From positions 1 through 64,000 of the IMG/VR virus record IMGVR_UViG_3300021138_000019: a stretch of 64,000 bases of DNA. One strand, given 5' to 3'. This DNA comes from a virus. A model generated the notes under the pieces. The model saw only the letters and a program-made list of their open reading frames with translations. It had not been told where the DNA came from and did no database searches. Positions within the stretch are counted from its first letter, which is position 1; each line of letters opens with the position of its first letter. Both the position numbers and the translations under genes were made by a program. Positions 1-7,945 of this stretch are shown here, in pieces.

Positions 1-960
1 AATAGCGCCTATACATTTGCCAATACGGTTAATACGTATTCCTATGCATCTTATGCGGCACAAAATATTACAGCAGGTTTTGCCAATGGTGCTTATACAT
101 TTGCCAATACTGTTAATACGTATTCCTATGCATCTTATGCGGCACAAAATATAACTGCTGGATTTGCTAATGCCGCCTATACATTTGCCAATACTGTTAA
201 CGTTTATTCGTATAGTGCTTACAATTTTGCTAACACAATTAACTTGTATGCATATAGTGCATATTCTTTTGCAAATAGCATTAACATTTACTCTTACAGC
301 GCCTATTCTTTTGCAAACAGCGTTAACGTGTATGCGTATAGTGCATATGCAAATGCCAATTTGGCATCTTCAAATACAATAACTTTATTTGGTATTGAAA
401 CTGCACAAAATACCAATATTGTTTCAGCATTTACTCAAGCGAATCTAGCATTTACACAAGCAAACTCTGCATTTACTCAAGCGAATAATATTTCAAGTTA
501 TGCTAATGCACAAATATTAATTACGCAAGGTGTTGATACAACTCAAAATACAAACATCACATCTGCTCAATCGTTTGCTAATGGTGCTTTTACTCAAGCC
601 AATAATATTTCTAGCTATGCTAATGCTCAAATATTAATTACGCAAGGTGTTGATGTAGCACAGAATACTAATATTACTTCAGCGTTTGCGTTTGCAAATA
701 GTGTGAATGTGTATGCGTATTCTGCATATAACTTTGCAAATAGTGTTAACGTATATGCATACTCAGCATATGCTAACGCTAATTTGGCATCAGCTAATAC
801 AATTACTCTACAAGGCATAGGAAATGCACAGAACACAAATATAAGTTCCGCATTTACATTTGCAAACAGCGTTAACGTGTATGCGTATAGTGCTTATGGC
901 TTTGCTAACAGTATCAATACATATGCATACTCGGCATATACAAAAGCGAATAATGCTCTT
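1..960 (+). repeat. In-frame 42/84-bp coding repeats of the fibre shaft
   Basis: Units of 42 bp (14 codons) recur in frame. An 84-bp double unit is nearly identical at about 22-105 and 106-189, and further 42-bp units occur around 200-345, 680-770 and 850-940. They diverge mostly at synonymous sites, so the protein repeat is kept while DNA identity drifts. Confidence 0.7.
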
Positions 961-1449
961 GCAAATACATCAGGTGCTGTATTTGCGGGTAATTTAAACG
1001 TTACAGGTAATATCATATTAACTGGTGCTACAGGTAATATATCGGCTTACAATGTCACAACAAATACATTTACCGCAACAGGTTTAATGTCAGTTCAGCA
1101 GTCAACCGAGAATATTACAAATACTGGTAATCCTGGTTCTTCAACCAACTATGATTTTAATAGTGGTCCTACATATTATAACAGTGGTATGTCGCAAAAC
1201 TGGACTGCAAATTTTATAAATGTACCAACAACTCAAAACAAATCAGTTTTAGTTACTCTAGTTATAAATCAAGGCGCTACAGCATATTACCCAAGCACAA
1301 TTCAAGTTAATACTACAACATATACTCCTAAATGGTTAAATGGAAGTTCATACACCGGCAATATCAGTCAATGGGATTTCTTAACCTTTGCAATAATTAA
1401 TATTGGTGGAACAATTACAGTTCTTGGATCTTATGCAACATATGTTTAA
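1..1449 (+). CDS. Repeat-rich tail fibre protein (5' end outside window)
   Basis: The reading frame is open from base 1, so the N-terminus lies outside the window. The first ~320 visible residues are built from a 14-residue unit (FANSVNVYAYSAY type), also seen as a 28-residue double unit of 84 bp near positions 22 and 106, mixed with AFTQAN-type segments. Such alanine/asparagine repeats are typical of extended trimeric phage fibre shafts. The last ~150 residues are non-repetitive (GNLNVTGNIILTGATGN, then a beta-rich region) and may form a tip or docking domain. It is followed after 2 nt by the collar-type genes. The fibre role is inferred from composition and context; the receptor is unknown. 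Confidence 0.75.
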   Translation, partial: NSAYTFANTVNTYSYASYAAQNITAGFANGAYTFANTVNTYSYASYAAQNITAGFANAAYTFANTVNVYSYSAYNFANTINLYAYSAYSFANSINIYSYSAYSFANSVNVYAYSAYANANLASSNTITLFGIETAQNTNIVSAFTQANLAFTQANSAFTQANNISSYANAQILITQGVDTTQNTNITSAQSFANGAFTQANNISSYANAQILITQGVDVAQNTNITSAFAFANSVNVYAYSAYNFANSVNVYAYSAYANANLASANTITLQGIGNAQNTNISSAFTFANSVNVYAYSAYGFANSINTYAYSAYTKANNALANTSGAVFAGNLNVTGNIILTGATGNISAYNVTTNTFTATGLMSVQQSTENITNTGNPGSSTNYDFNSGPTYYNSGMSQNWTANFINVPTTQNKSVLVTLVINQGATAYYPSTIQVNTTTYTPKWLNGSSYTGNISQWDFLTFAIINIGGTITVLGSYATYV

Positions 1450-1451
1450 TT

Positions 1452-2033
1452 ATGAGTAGAATAAATCAAACTGGCGCCTTAGGATTTATTGGCATAGGTC
1501 CTTCAGATTCTTCTGGTCGTACAGATTATTATCAAGCAAATATGATATTTGCAATGGCTACTGCGCCTACAGGATGGGTCAAACAAACAGCTAATAACGA
1601 TTATGCGTTTAGAATTGTAGGCACTGGAGTAATTGGTAGCGGCGGTTCTTCTAATTTTTCAACAATTTACACTCCGGTAACATCAAGCGGTACCGTTCCG
1701 GCACCCGTAAGTGCTAATGTAATGCCAGTTTTAGGTACTGTGACGGTTGGTGGTGTTGCGTTAACTGCCGCACAATTACCACCACATACTCATCCATATT
1801 GTGGTATTCAGGCACAAGGTCCTTATAATCATTCGTTACCTTCACCACAAACATATTTTGGTGTTGCAAGAGGATCAGGTTGTTCTACTGCATCATTTGG
1901 TTCTTGTACCGCGGCTCCTCACACACATACCACAAATGGTTTAACATCTGCGGCACTTGGTTCATTTTCAGGCGCATCAACTACTCTTGCAATACAATAT
2001 CTTGATAATATTATAGCACAATACCAGAAGTAA
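1452..2033 (+). CDS. Tail-collar-type structural protein 1
   Basis: A 193-residue protein with an APTGWVK segment (about residues 37-43) and an LPPHTHP segment (about 109-115), the hallmarks of the phage tail collar fold found in short tail fibre and collar proteins such as T4 gp12; HxH residues bind metal in gp12. A second HTH triplet lies near residue 157. It is the first of three tandem paralogues (with 2037-2564 and 2564-3046) and starts 2 nt after the upstream fibre gene. Likely a receptor-binding or fibre-tip component, by family resemblance. Confidence 0.65.
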   Translation: MSRINQTGALGFIGIGPSDSSGRTDYYQANMIFAMATAPTGWVKQTANNDYAFRIVGTGVIGSGGSSNFSTIYTPVTSSGTVPAPVSANVMPVLGTVTVGGVALTAAQLPPHTHPYCGIQAQGPYNHSLPSPQTYFGVARGSGCSTASFGSCTAAPHTHTTNGLTSAALGSFSGASTTLAIQYLDNIIAQYQK

Positions 2034-2036
2034 AAA

Positions 2037-2564
2037 ATGGCAGGATCAATTACAACTCGTCAAATACCAGCAGGCTCTGTTTCAAAATTTCAGCAGGCCT
2101 CGGCTCCTATTAATTGGACTAGAATAACTACATATAATGATTTGACTTTACGGTTAGTTAATACTTCAAACACAGTTGTGACTTCAGCACAAGCCTTCAG
2201 TACAGTATTTTCTCCAACACCACAGCCTTTTGGTGCAACAACATTAACAGTTTCTCCTGGTGCACTTGGTGGTCCTACAACATTGACCGCCGCACAAATA
2301 CCGCCGCATACACATTCTGTCGCATCACCGCCTGCATATTTTAGACCACCATATACAACTAGATCATTTACGTCAGGACCAACTGCACAGGTTGTATCGG
2401 TATCACCACAATCAGGAACAACAACGGATAGCGGTACATATGGTGGTGGTTGCCATGCACATCCCCAATCTTTTTCTGGATCAGGCTCAGTACCATTTTC
2501 ACCGGGCACAATTAATTTTGCAATCAAATATATAGATTTGATTCTTTGTCAGAGGATTATATAA
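2037..2564 (+). CDS. Tail-collar-type structural protein 2
   Basis: A 175-residue paralogue of its neighbours. It has the APINWTRITTYNDLTLRLV segment near residue 23, equivalent to APTGW..., and an IPPHTHS collar motif near residue 87, with a second HAH near residue 147. The stop codon overlaps the next start (TAATG at 2562-2566), implying translational coupling. Inferred tail tip component. Confidence 0.6.
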   Translation: MAGSITTRQIPAGSVSKFQQASAPINWTRITTYNDLTLRLVNTSNTVVTSAQAFSTVFSPTPQPFGATTLTVSPGALGGPTTLTAAQIPPHTHSVASPPAYFRPPYTTRSFTSGPTAQVVSVSPQSGTTTDSGTYGGGCHAHPQSFSGSGSVPFSPGTINFAIKYIDLILCQRII

Positions 2565-3046
2565 TGGCTGTATTTGTATCGGGAGCAACTACTTATTTTA
2601 TGGCACCATCAGCGCCCACTGGTTGGGTTCAAGTCACAACATATAATAATATTGCGCTGAGATTAGTTAGTGGCTCAACAGGAAATACTGTAACGAGTGG
2701 GTCACCATTTACAACAATACATACACCAGCTCTACCTTTTAAAGGTTTTGCAAACACAACCTCGGGCACAATTTGCGGTACAGCACTTACCGCACCTCAA
2801 ATTGCTTCACATACCCATAGTTTCCCACAAAACTTTGCGATAACTGGTTGTGCGGTGAATACATTCAATGCAGGACCATTGCCAAATGGCGTTACAAAAC
2901 CATCAGGAAGTCCAGGTCCGTGGTCTACAAATAGTGCTGGTTGTGGGGCGCCACATAGTCACCCACTAGGTGTATCGTTTCAATTAAACAGTAGTATCAA
3001 TTTTTCTGTCAACTATATAGATGTAATACAATGTTATAAAACATGA
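2564..3046 (+). CDS. Tail-collar-type structural protein 3
   Basis: A 160-residue protein with APTGWVQVTTYNNIALRLV near the N-terminus and a SHTHSF collar motif near residue 85, plus HSHP near residue 137. A TTG upstream (2546) is in frame, but the ATG at 2564 is preferred because it follows an AGAGGA ribosome-binding site and overlaps the previous stop. It is closest to the gene at 2037-2564, consistent with tandem duplication. Function in adsorption is inferred. Confidence 0.6.
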   Translation: MAVFVSGATTYFMAPSAPTGWVQVTTYNNIALRLVSGSTGNTVTSGSPFTTIHTPALPFKGFANTTSGTICGTALTAPQIASHTHSFPQNFAITGCAVNTFNAGPLPNGVTKPSGSPGPWSTNSAGCGAPHSHPLGVSFQLNSSINFSVNYIDVIQCYKT

Positions 3047-3061
3047 TTGAAGGAGTTTATT

Positions 3062-3385
3062 ATGCAATTAGAAAAAGGAACTTTTTGTCCTTTACTTAAA
3101 AAAGATTGTATCGGACTTAAATGTGCTTGGTTTACCAAAGTACAAGGTTACGATATTAATACCGGTAAACAAATTGATGAATGGAATTGTGCGGTAAATT
3201 GGCTGCCGATGTTACTGATTGAAAATTCTGGTCAGCAAAGAAGTACTGGTGCGGCAGTCGAAAGTTTTAGAAATGAAATGGTCAAGGCCAATGAAATAAC
3301 TAAAGAAATCTTTATGAAATCGGCAGGAATTCAAATTGAACAATCAAAAACAATTCAAATTGAAAATGGAAATGACGGTAGATAA
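3062..3385 (+). CDS. Conserved hypothetical protein with Cys motif
   Basis: A 107-residue soluble protein. The N-terminus holds FCPLLKKDC, then LKCAWF, and a fourth Cys in EWNCAV, four cysteines that could bind a metal or an iron-sulfur cluster; the rest is helical. The ATG at 3062 is chosen over an in-frame TTG at 3047 because AAGGAG (3050-3055) lies 6 nt upstream. Similar small proteins are known to me from marine T4-like phages near tail-fibre genes, but no function is established. Confidence 0.6.
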   Translation: MQLEKGTFCPLLKKDCIGLKCAWFTKVQGYDINTGKQIDEWNCAVNWLPMLLIENSGQQRSTGAAVESFRNEMVKANEITKEIFMKSAGIQIEQSKTIQIENGNDGR

Positions 3386-3387
3386 GG

Positions 3388-3395
3388 AATAAATA
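3388..3395 (+). promoter_or_regulatory. T4-type late promoter candidate (AATAAATA)
   Basis: AATAAATA lies 21 nt upstream of the ATG at 3416. It matches the T4 late consensus TATAAATA at 7 of 8 positions and resembles octamers before many structural genes in this window. Confidence 0.5.
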
Positions 3396-3415
3396 GACAA
3401 TAAAGTAAGAAAAAA

Positions 3416-3637
3416 ATGTCACTAACAGTCATAGAACCATTCAATTTAGATAATACTTCCACATACAAAGTGAATAGCCTACAGGCCGGTAACACTATTA
3501 ATGTGGGAACCACACTTTATCTAAATAATATAGCGGTTAGTAACACAAATAACACTTTGACGGTTAACTCTGCGATGACTATATCTGGTAATGTTTATGC
3601 GAATTTAATAGGCTATGTTGACGGCGGATCATTTTAA
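3416..3637 (+). CDS. Small structural accessory protein, DGGSF C-terminus
   Basis: A 73-residue beta-rich, Asn/Thr-rich protein ending in VDGGSF. The two genes downstream (3667-6219 and 6307-6900) end in VDGGTF and EDGGNF, so the tail is shared. It resembles a stand-alone fibre segment (LYLNNIAVSNTNNTLTVNSAMTISGNV type beta repeat). No clear ribosome-binding site; a late promoter candidate lies just upstream. Function unknown; virion role inferred from context. Confidence 0.5.
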   Translation: MSLTVIEPFNLDNTSTYKVNSLQAGNTINVGTTLYLNNIAVSNTNNTLTVNSAMTISGNVYANLIGYVDGGSF

Positions 3638-3666
3638 CATAAAAATTACATAGAAGGAACAAACAA

Positions 3667-6219
3667 ATGTCAAGTGGAGCATCAAATTCGAGCATCCTAA
3701 TTAAGCGTTCTAGTGCGACAGCAAAGCCTAGTTCATTGCAATCGGGTGAGTTAGCTTACTCATATATATCAAATACATTCTTTATTGGTACATCAGATGG
3801 TGCTAGCACACTAAACGTTGGTGGCTTTTATTATGCCAATACGATTGATAACGCAACAGCAACAAATGTGCCTGGTACAATTGTTAAACGTGATGCGGCA
3901 GGTAATTCATATTTCGGTAACGTTATTGTTTCTGGTTATATTACTGGACAAATTCAAGGTATTGCACAAGCGGCAAATACACTTTATTACCCACAAAATT
4001 TTGGTGTTTCTGGTGGTGATATATCAGCATCAAATATATCATTCAATGGTTCTAGTCCTGTAATTTTACAAGCCTCATTGAATAGTGTTCCAGGATTAAG
4101 TGCTGGTTCAGTCGGTTCTTCTTCTTCGATTCCTATTATTCAATATGGCGCAAACGGTAGAATTTTATCCGTTTCTTCTGCATCAGTAACAATATCTAAT
4201 GTACAACCAGCATTTGATTGGGCAAACGCCGCATATAATTTCGCAAATACAGTTGCGACAAATACTACTAATGCTTTTGCAACGGCTAACTCAGCCGCAT
4301 CATTTGCTAATGGTGCTTTTGCAAGAGCTAATGCCGCATATAATCAAGCAAATACAGCAGAAACTGATGCTCAAACGGGTATTACAAACGCCGCCTCGGC
4401 ATATTCAGCCGCTTGTACTGCACTATCTACAGCACAAAGTGCAGGAACATTTGCTAACGGTGCTTTCGTCACCGCTAACTCAGCCGCATCATTTGCTAAT
4501 GGTGCTTTTGTTGTTGCCAATTCTGCCGCAATATTCGCTAACGGTGCATTTGCATCTGCTAATGCTGTTCAGTTTACAATTACTGACGGAACACATTCAA
4601 ATACATTCTATAGATCAGGTACGCTAACAGTTAATAGCGGTCAAGGTGTTACAGCAGTCACATCAGCAAACGCTTTAACATTCAGTACAGATAACACAGT
4701 ATTACGTTCTAATACAACATCAGTAGGTGATCAGACAATTAGTTCTGCTTTGAGTATTTCCGGTAACTTAACAACCGGCAATATTATACCATCTACTGCA
4801 TACATGTCAATAGGTACTCTAGCGAACCCAGTAAAAGATCTATACTTGTCTGGCGGCACTTTAAATCTTGGCGGCATTACAATTAGTAATTTAAGTAATA
4901 TTGTCACATTCCAAGGTGGTGCAACAGATATAGCAGTTCCGGGCGGTAATTTTGGTCCGCTTTCAAATATTGCCGCAATGGCAAACGTTGGACAGAATTT
5001 TGTTACCACTGGCGGTACAGTTTCTGGAAACGTTAACATTGTAGGTAACTTGATTGTTCGTGGAAATACAGTTCAAGTTGACTCTAACGTAGAAACTACA
5101 ACAGCCGGCACACTCGGTTTAGCCGCAAACAATACTGGTGACGTAATTGATATTGGTCTATACGGAAATTATGTTAACGGTACTAATAAGTTAACCGGTT
5201 TGATCAGAAGCCCAGGAACAAGCAACTGGTATTTGTTTAATAATATTAATGCTACAGAACTTACTGGTAACACAATTCCAGTCGCAGATTTTACTAGTGC
5301 TAACTCTGCAACATTGTATGCGAACATTATTTCTTATCAAACATCTTCAAGCGGACAAGGAACATTTGGTTCTGTTGTATCAAATACTGCTATTGCAGTA
5401 TCTTCTGGTGGTACTGGACAACAAACATTACCGATCGGACAAATTGTAATTGGTAACGCTACAGGTGCAGTGCAAGCACTTGCCAATTCTTCATTAGCCG
5501 CTGGTCAATATGCCAATGCAAATACAATTGGTGTGTTCACGACTGATGCGTATGGACGTGTAGTAGCAGTTACAAATACTGCAATATCAGGGTTAACAGT
5601 TAGCCAAGGTGGTACGGGTGCCGCATCATTCTCTATTGGTCAACAGATTATTGGAAATGCTACAGGTGCTCTACAATCTCTTGCAAATGTTTCAACAACA
5701 GTTACTGGTGCGCTTTCAACAAGCAATACGATCACTTCTATAACAACAGATGCATGGGGACGTTTAACCGCATATACTGGTGCCGCAATATCCGGTTTAA
5801 CAGTTAGCCAAGGTGGTACTGGTCAGTCTTCATTTACAACTGGACAGATTGTAATTGGTAATGGTACTGGCGCCCTACAACCTCTTGCTAATTCTGCGTT
5901 GACTGCCGGACAATATGCAAATGCTAATACAATTGCATCAATTACAACTGACGTTTACGGACGTATTACTGCTGTAACAAACAATGCAATTGCAATTACA
6001 GCCGCTCAGATTACATCAGGACAACTTGGTGTTGGTTACGGTGGTACTGGTCAATCATCATTCACCTTAGATGGTATTATCTACGGTAATGGTGGTGGTG
6101 CATTGCAATCAACATTAGCCGCTGGTTCTTCCGATCAAGCATATACGAACCAAATTCTAACAGTTACAAATTCTGGTGTTCCAGTTTGGGCATCTGCTGT
6201 TGATGGTGGAACCTTCTAA
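3667..6219 (+). CDS. Long tail fibre-like protein with VSQGGTG repeats
   Basis: An 850-residue protein. Residues ~10-45 (ILIKRSSATAKPSSLQSGEL) match the N-terminal segment common in fibres and adhesins of marine T4-like phages. Residues ~180-300 carry AFANGAFATANSAASF repeats like those at the window start. Residues ~575-850 hold at least four copies of an ISGLTVSQGGTGQxSF...IGNATGALQ unit of ~70 residues, a beta-helical shaft repeat. The C-terminus is VDGGTF. Ribosome-binding site AAGGA is 9 nt upstream. A strong terminator follows. A tail fibre role is likely. Confidence 0.7.
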   Translation: MSSGASNSSILIKRSSATAKPSSLQSGELAYSYISNTFFIGTSDGASTLNVGGFYYANTIDNATATNVPGTIVKRDAAGNSYFGNVIVSGYITGQIQGIAQAANTLYYPQNFGVSGGDISASNISFNGSSPVILQASLNSVPGLSAGSVGSSSSIPIIQYGANGRILSVSSASVTISNVQPAFDWANAAYNFANTVATNTTNAFATANSAASFANGAFARANAAYNQANTAETDAQTGITNAASAYSAACTALSTAQSAGTFANGAFVTANSAASFANGAFVVANSAAIFANGAFASANAVQFTITDGTHSNTFYRSGTLTVNSGQGVTAVTSANALTFSTDNTVLRSNTTSVGDQTISSALSISGNLTTGNIIPSTAYMSIGTLANPVKDLYLSGGTLNLGGITISNLSNIVTFQGGATDIAVPGGNFGPLSNIAAMANVGQNFVTTGGTVSGNVNIVGNLIVRGNTVQVDSNVETTTAGTLGLAANNTGDVIDIGLYGNYVNGTNKLTGLIRSPGTSNWYLFNNINATELTGNTIPVADFTSANSATLYANIISYQTSSSGQGTFGSVVSNTAIAVSSGGTGQQTLPIGQIVIGNATGAVQALANSSLAAGQYANANTIGVFTTDAYGRVVAVTNTAISGLTVSQGGTGAASFSIGQQIIGNATGALQSLANVSTTVTGALSTSNTITSITTDAWGRLTAYTGAAISGLTVSQGGTGQSSFTTGQIVIGNGTGALQPLANSALTAGQYANANTIASITTDVYGRITAVTNNAIAITAAQITSGQLGVGYGGTGQSSFTLDGIIYGNGGGALQSTLAAGSSDQAYTNQILTVTNSGVPVWASAVDGGTF

Positions 6220-6237
6220 ACTATTTTTAAATGTGAG

Positions 6238-6262
6238 AAAGTGGGATAACATCCCACTTTTA
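6238..6262 (+). terminator. Intrinsic terminator after long fibre gene
   Basis: A 10-bp perfect stem (AAAGTGGGAT / ATCCCACTTT, 6238-6247 with 6251-6260) and a 3-nt AAC loop, followed by a short T-rich stretch, 18 nt after the fibre stop codon. Confidence 0.7.
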
Positions 6263-6269
6263 TAGGTGG

Positions 6270-6277
6270 GATAAATA
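6270..6277 (+). promoter_or_regulatory. T4-type late promoter candidate (GATAAATA)
   Basis: GATAAATA directly follows the terminator at 6238-6262 and lies 29 nt before the ATG at 6307, fitting restart of late transcription for the next unit. Confidence 0.5.
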
Positions 6278-6306
6278 AATTATTATTAATATATTAGGAG
6301 TTTGAA

Positions 6307-6900
6307 ATGGATAATGAAAAATATTTAACTGGTTTTGTTGAGATTTTAAAAAATGCTTTGAGTGAGCATCAAAATTCGAATTTAACTTTGCAGGCAAATT
6401 TAAAGTTTATGGACTCTGCTCTTCGGGAACAAGGAGAGCAGATTACAAAATACTCAATTATGATTGCGGATTTAAATAAAGAAAAGGAAGATAAAGTTGA
6501 AACTGAAAATCAAAGAATAAAAGAACTTGAAAATTTAGTATCGAATCTTGAAGAAGAAAAAAATAAAAAGCAAGAAGAACTTTCGAATAATCAAACAAAA
6601 CTTGATGCATTTAAAATAGAGTCACGTGATGAAATGCAAAAGTTAAAGAATCAGGTTGAGCATTTAAATGAAGTTAATTCGTCTTTAGAGCCATTAAAAG
6701 GTACTGTTGAAAATTTACGAAATGAAAATACCAATTTGAAAAATGATATTGCTAATTTACAAAATGAAAATACCAATTTGAAAAATGACATTGCTATTGC
6801 TAATTCCACTCAATCAGCAACACAAAAATCGCTAAACAAGTCTTTCATTAAAAAGGCTATTGTATCAAATCAAGTAATAGAAGATGGTGGAAATTTCTAA
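6307..6900 (+). CDS. Coiled-coil protein, DGGNF C-terminus
   Basis: A 197-residue protein dominated by charged heptads (residues ~35-160), including a tandem 14-residue duplication NENTNLKNDIANLQ (42-bp DNA repeat at 6721 and 6763). The C-terminal ~30 residues are uncharged and end in EDGGNF, shared with the two preceding fibre-region genes. AGGAG is 8 nt upstream of the ATG. It could be a fibre connector or an assembly chaperone; no family recognised. Confidence 0.55.
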   Translation: MDNEKYLTGFVEILKNALSEHQNSNLTLQANLKFMDSALREQGEQITKYSIMIADLNKEKEDKVETENQRIKELENLVSNLEEEKNKKQEELSNNQTKLDAFKIESRDEMQKLKNQVEHLNEVNSSLEPLKGTVENLRNENTNLKNDIANLQNENTNLKNDIAIANSTQSATQKSLNKSFIKKAIVSNQVIEDGGNF

Positions 6901-6904
6901 GTAA

Positions 6905-7606
6905 ATGGCAAATACAGTAATACGAATTAAAAAATCGGGTGTAGCCGGTAACGTACCGGGTTCACTGGCATTGGGTGAGTTAGCAATTAACTATACTGAT
7001 GGATTACTGTATTTTGCAAATTCTACAGGCATTACATCTTTTTCGGCTAATGCATCTGTCGTTTCCAATTCTGCTTTTTTACAAGCTAATTCCGCCTATG
7101 CATCTCAAAACATTACGGCAGGTTTTGCTAATGCGGCTTATACGTTTGCAAATAGCATCAACACATACGCTTATGCCGCTTATGCTCAAGCAAATTCTGG
7201 TACGGGTGTGTACTCAACATCAGCGTTTAATCAAGCAAATGCGGCTTTTATTCAAGCAAATGCGGCATTTTCAAAAGCAAACTCAAGTGGTAGCGGTACA
7301 AGTTTAACCTATACCGCCGCAACAACACCACCCGCATCAGGAAATAATAAAGGTGACCAATGGTACAATACAACAACTAACGTATTGTATGAATGGGTTA
7401 CTGATGGCACAAGTTATTTTTGGATAGACACAAGTTCTCCTACAGTTTCAAACACAGCAAACGTTAATATTGTTACAACTGGTAATGTAAACACTAATGT
7501 AGTTTTTGCAAATTCAGTTTATATTGGAACTCAAAATATAAGTTCATATATACAATCATACATTCAACAAAATACAATAAATCCGCTAATGTTAGTGGGT
7601 CTATAG
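6905..7606 (+). CDS. Tail fibre-like protein
   Basis: A 233-residue protein. The N-terminus (MANTVIRIKKSGVAGNVPG..LALGELAINYTDGLLYFAN) is the same module that opens the 850-aa fibre at 3667. Residues ~60-135 are QAN/FAN shaft repeats. Residues ~150-180 (GDQWYNTTTNVLYEWV) are shared with the genes at 12267 and 16923. It starts 4 nt after the coiled-coil gene. Modular fibre or tip protein, by inference. Confidence 0.6.
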   Translation: MANTVIRIKKSGVAGNVPGSLALGELAINYTDGLLYFANSTGITSFSANASVVSNSAFLQANSAYASQNITAGFANAAYTFANSINTYAYAAYAQANSGTGVYSTSAFNQANAAFIQANAAFSKANSSGSGTSLTYTAATTPPASGNNKGDQWYNTTTNVLYEWVTDGTSYFWIDTSSPTVSNTANVNIVTTGNVNTNVVFANSVYIGTQNISSYIQSYIQQNTINPLMLVGL

Positions 7607-7615
7607 GGGATTACA

Positions 7616-7945
7616 ATGGCAGTCAATTACAAAATTTTAGGTCAATCAAACCCAGTAGCTAATACATCGACCGTAGCTTATACTGTTCCTGCGGCAACAC
7701 AAGCTGTCATTTCAACTATTCAAGTAACAAACTTATCTCCAAACACTTCAACATTCTTTATTTCTGCACAAAAAGCTGGTGTTGCATTAGCAAACGCTCA
7801 GTATATTGCTTATAACACATCAATACCAGGATATGATTCAATTAGTTATACTCTTGGTGCAACGTTAGGTAACACAGATACAGTAACAGTTTCGGCTAGC
7901 ACTGGTAACGTAGCTTTCTCATTTTTTGGTTCTGAGCTTTCATAA
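7616..7945 (+). CDS. Small tail accessory protein (paralogue of 22758-23084)
   Basis: A 109-residue beta-rich protein with the sequence pattern YKILGQSNP...VISTIQVTN...IAYNTSIPG...FGSELS. The gene at 22758-23084 has the same length, pattern and C-terminus (FGCELS). Each lies just upstream of a gene whose product begins with a KRLS motif (7945 and 23100), so the pair is a duplicated cassette. The stop overlaps the next start (TAATG). Probably a virion cap or connector; function unknown. Confidence 0.55.
   Translation: MAVNYKILGQSNPVANTSTVAYTVPAATQAVISTIQVTNLSPNTSTFFISAQKAGVALANAQYIAYNTSIPGYDSISYTLGATLGNTDTVTVSASTGNVAFSFFGSELS

Noticed and set aside
1-960. CRISPR array or tandem DNA repeat
   Set aside because: The periodic units are in frame, diverge at synonymous positions and encode a fibre shaft; no spacer structure.
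2090-2527. 145-codon minus-strand frame opposite the second collar gene
   Set aside because: Shadow of a compositionally biased gene; no start context and no recognisable domain.
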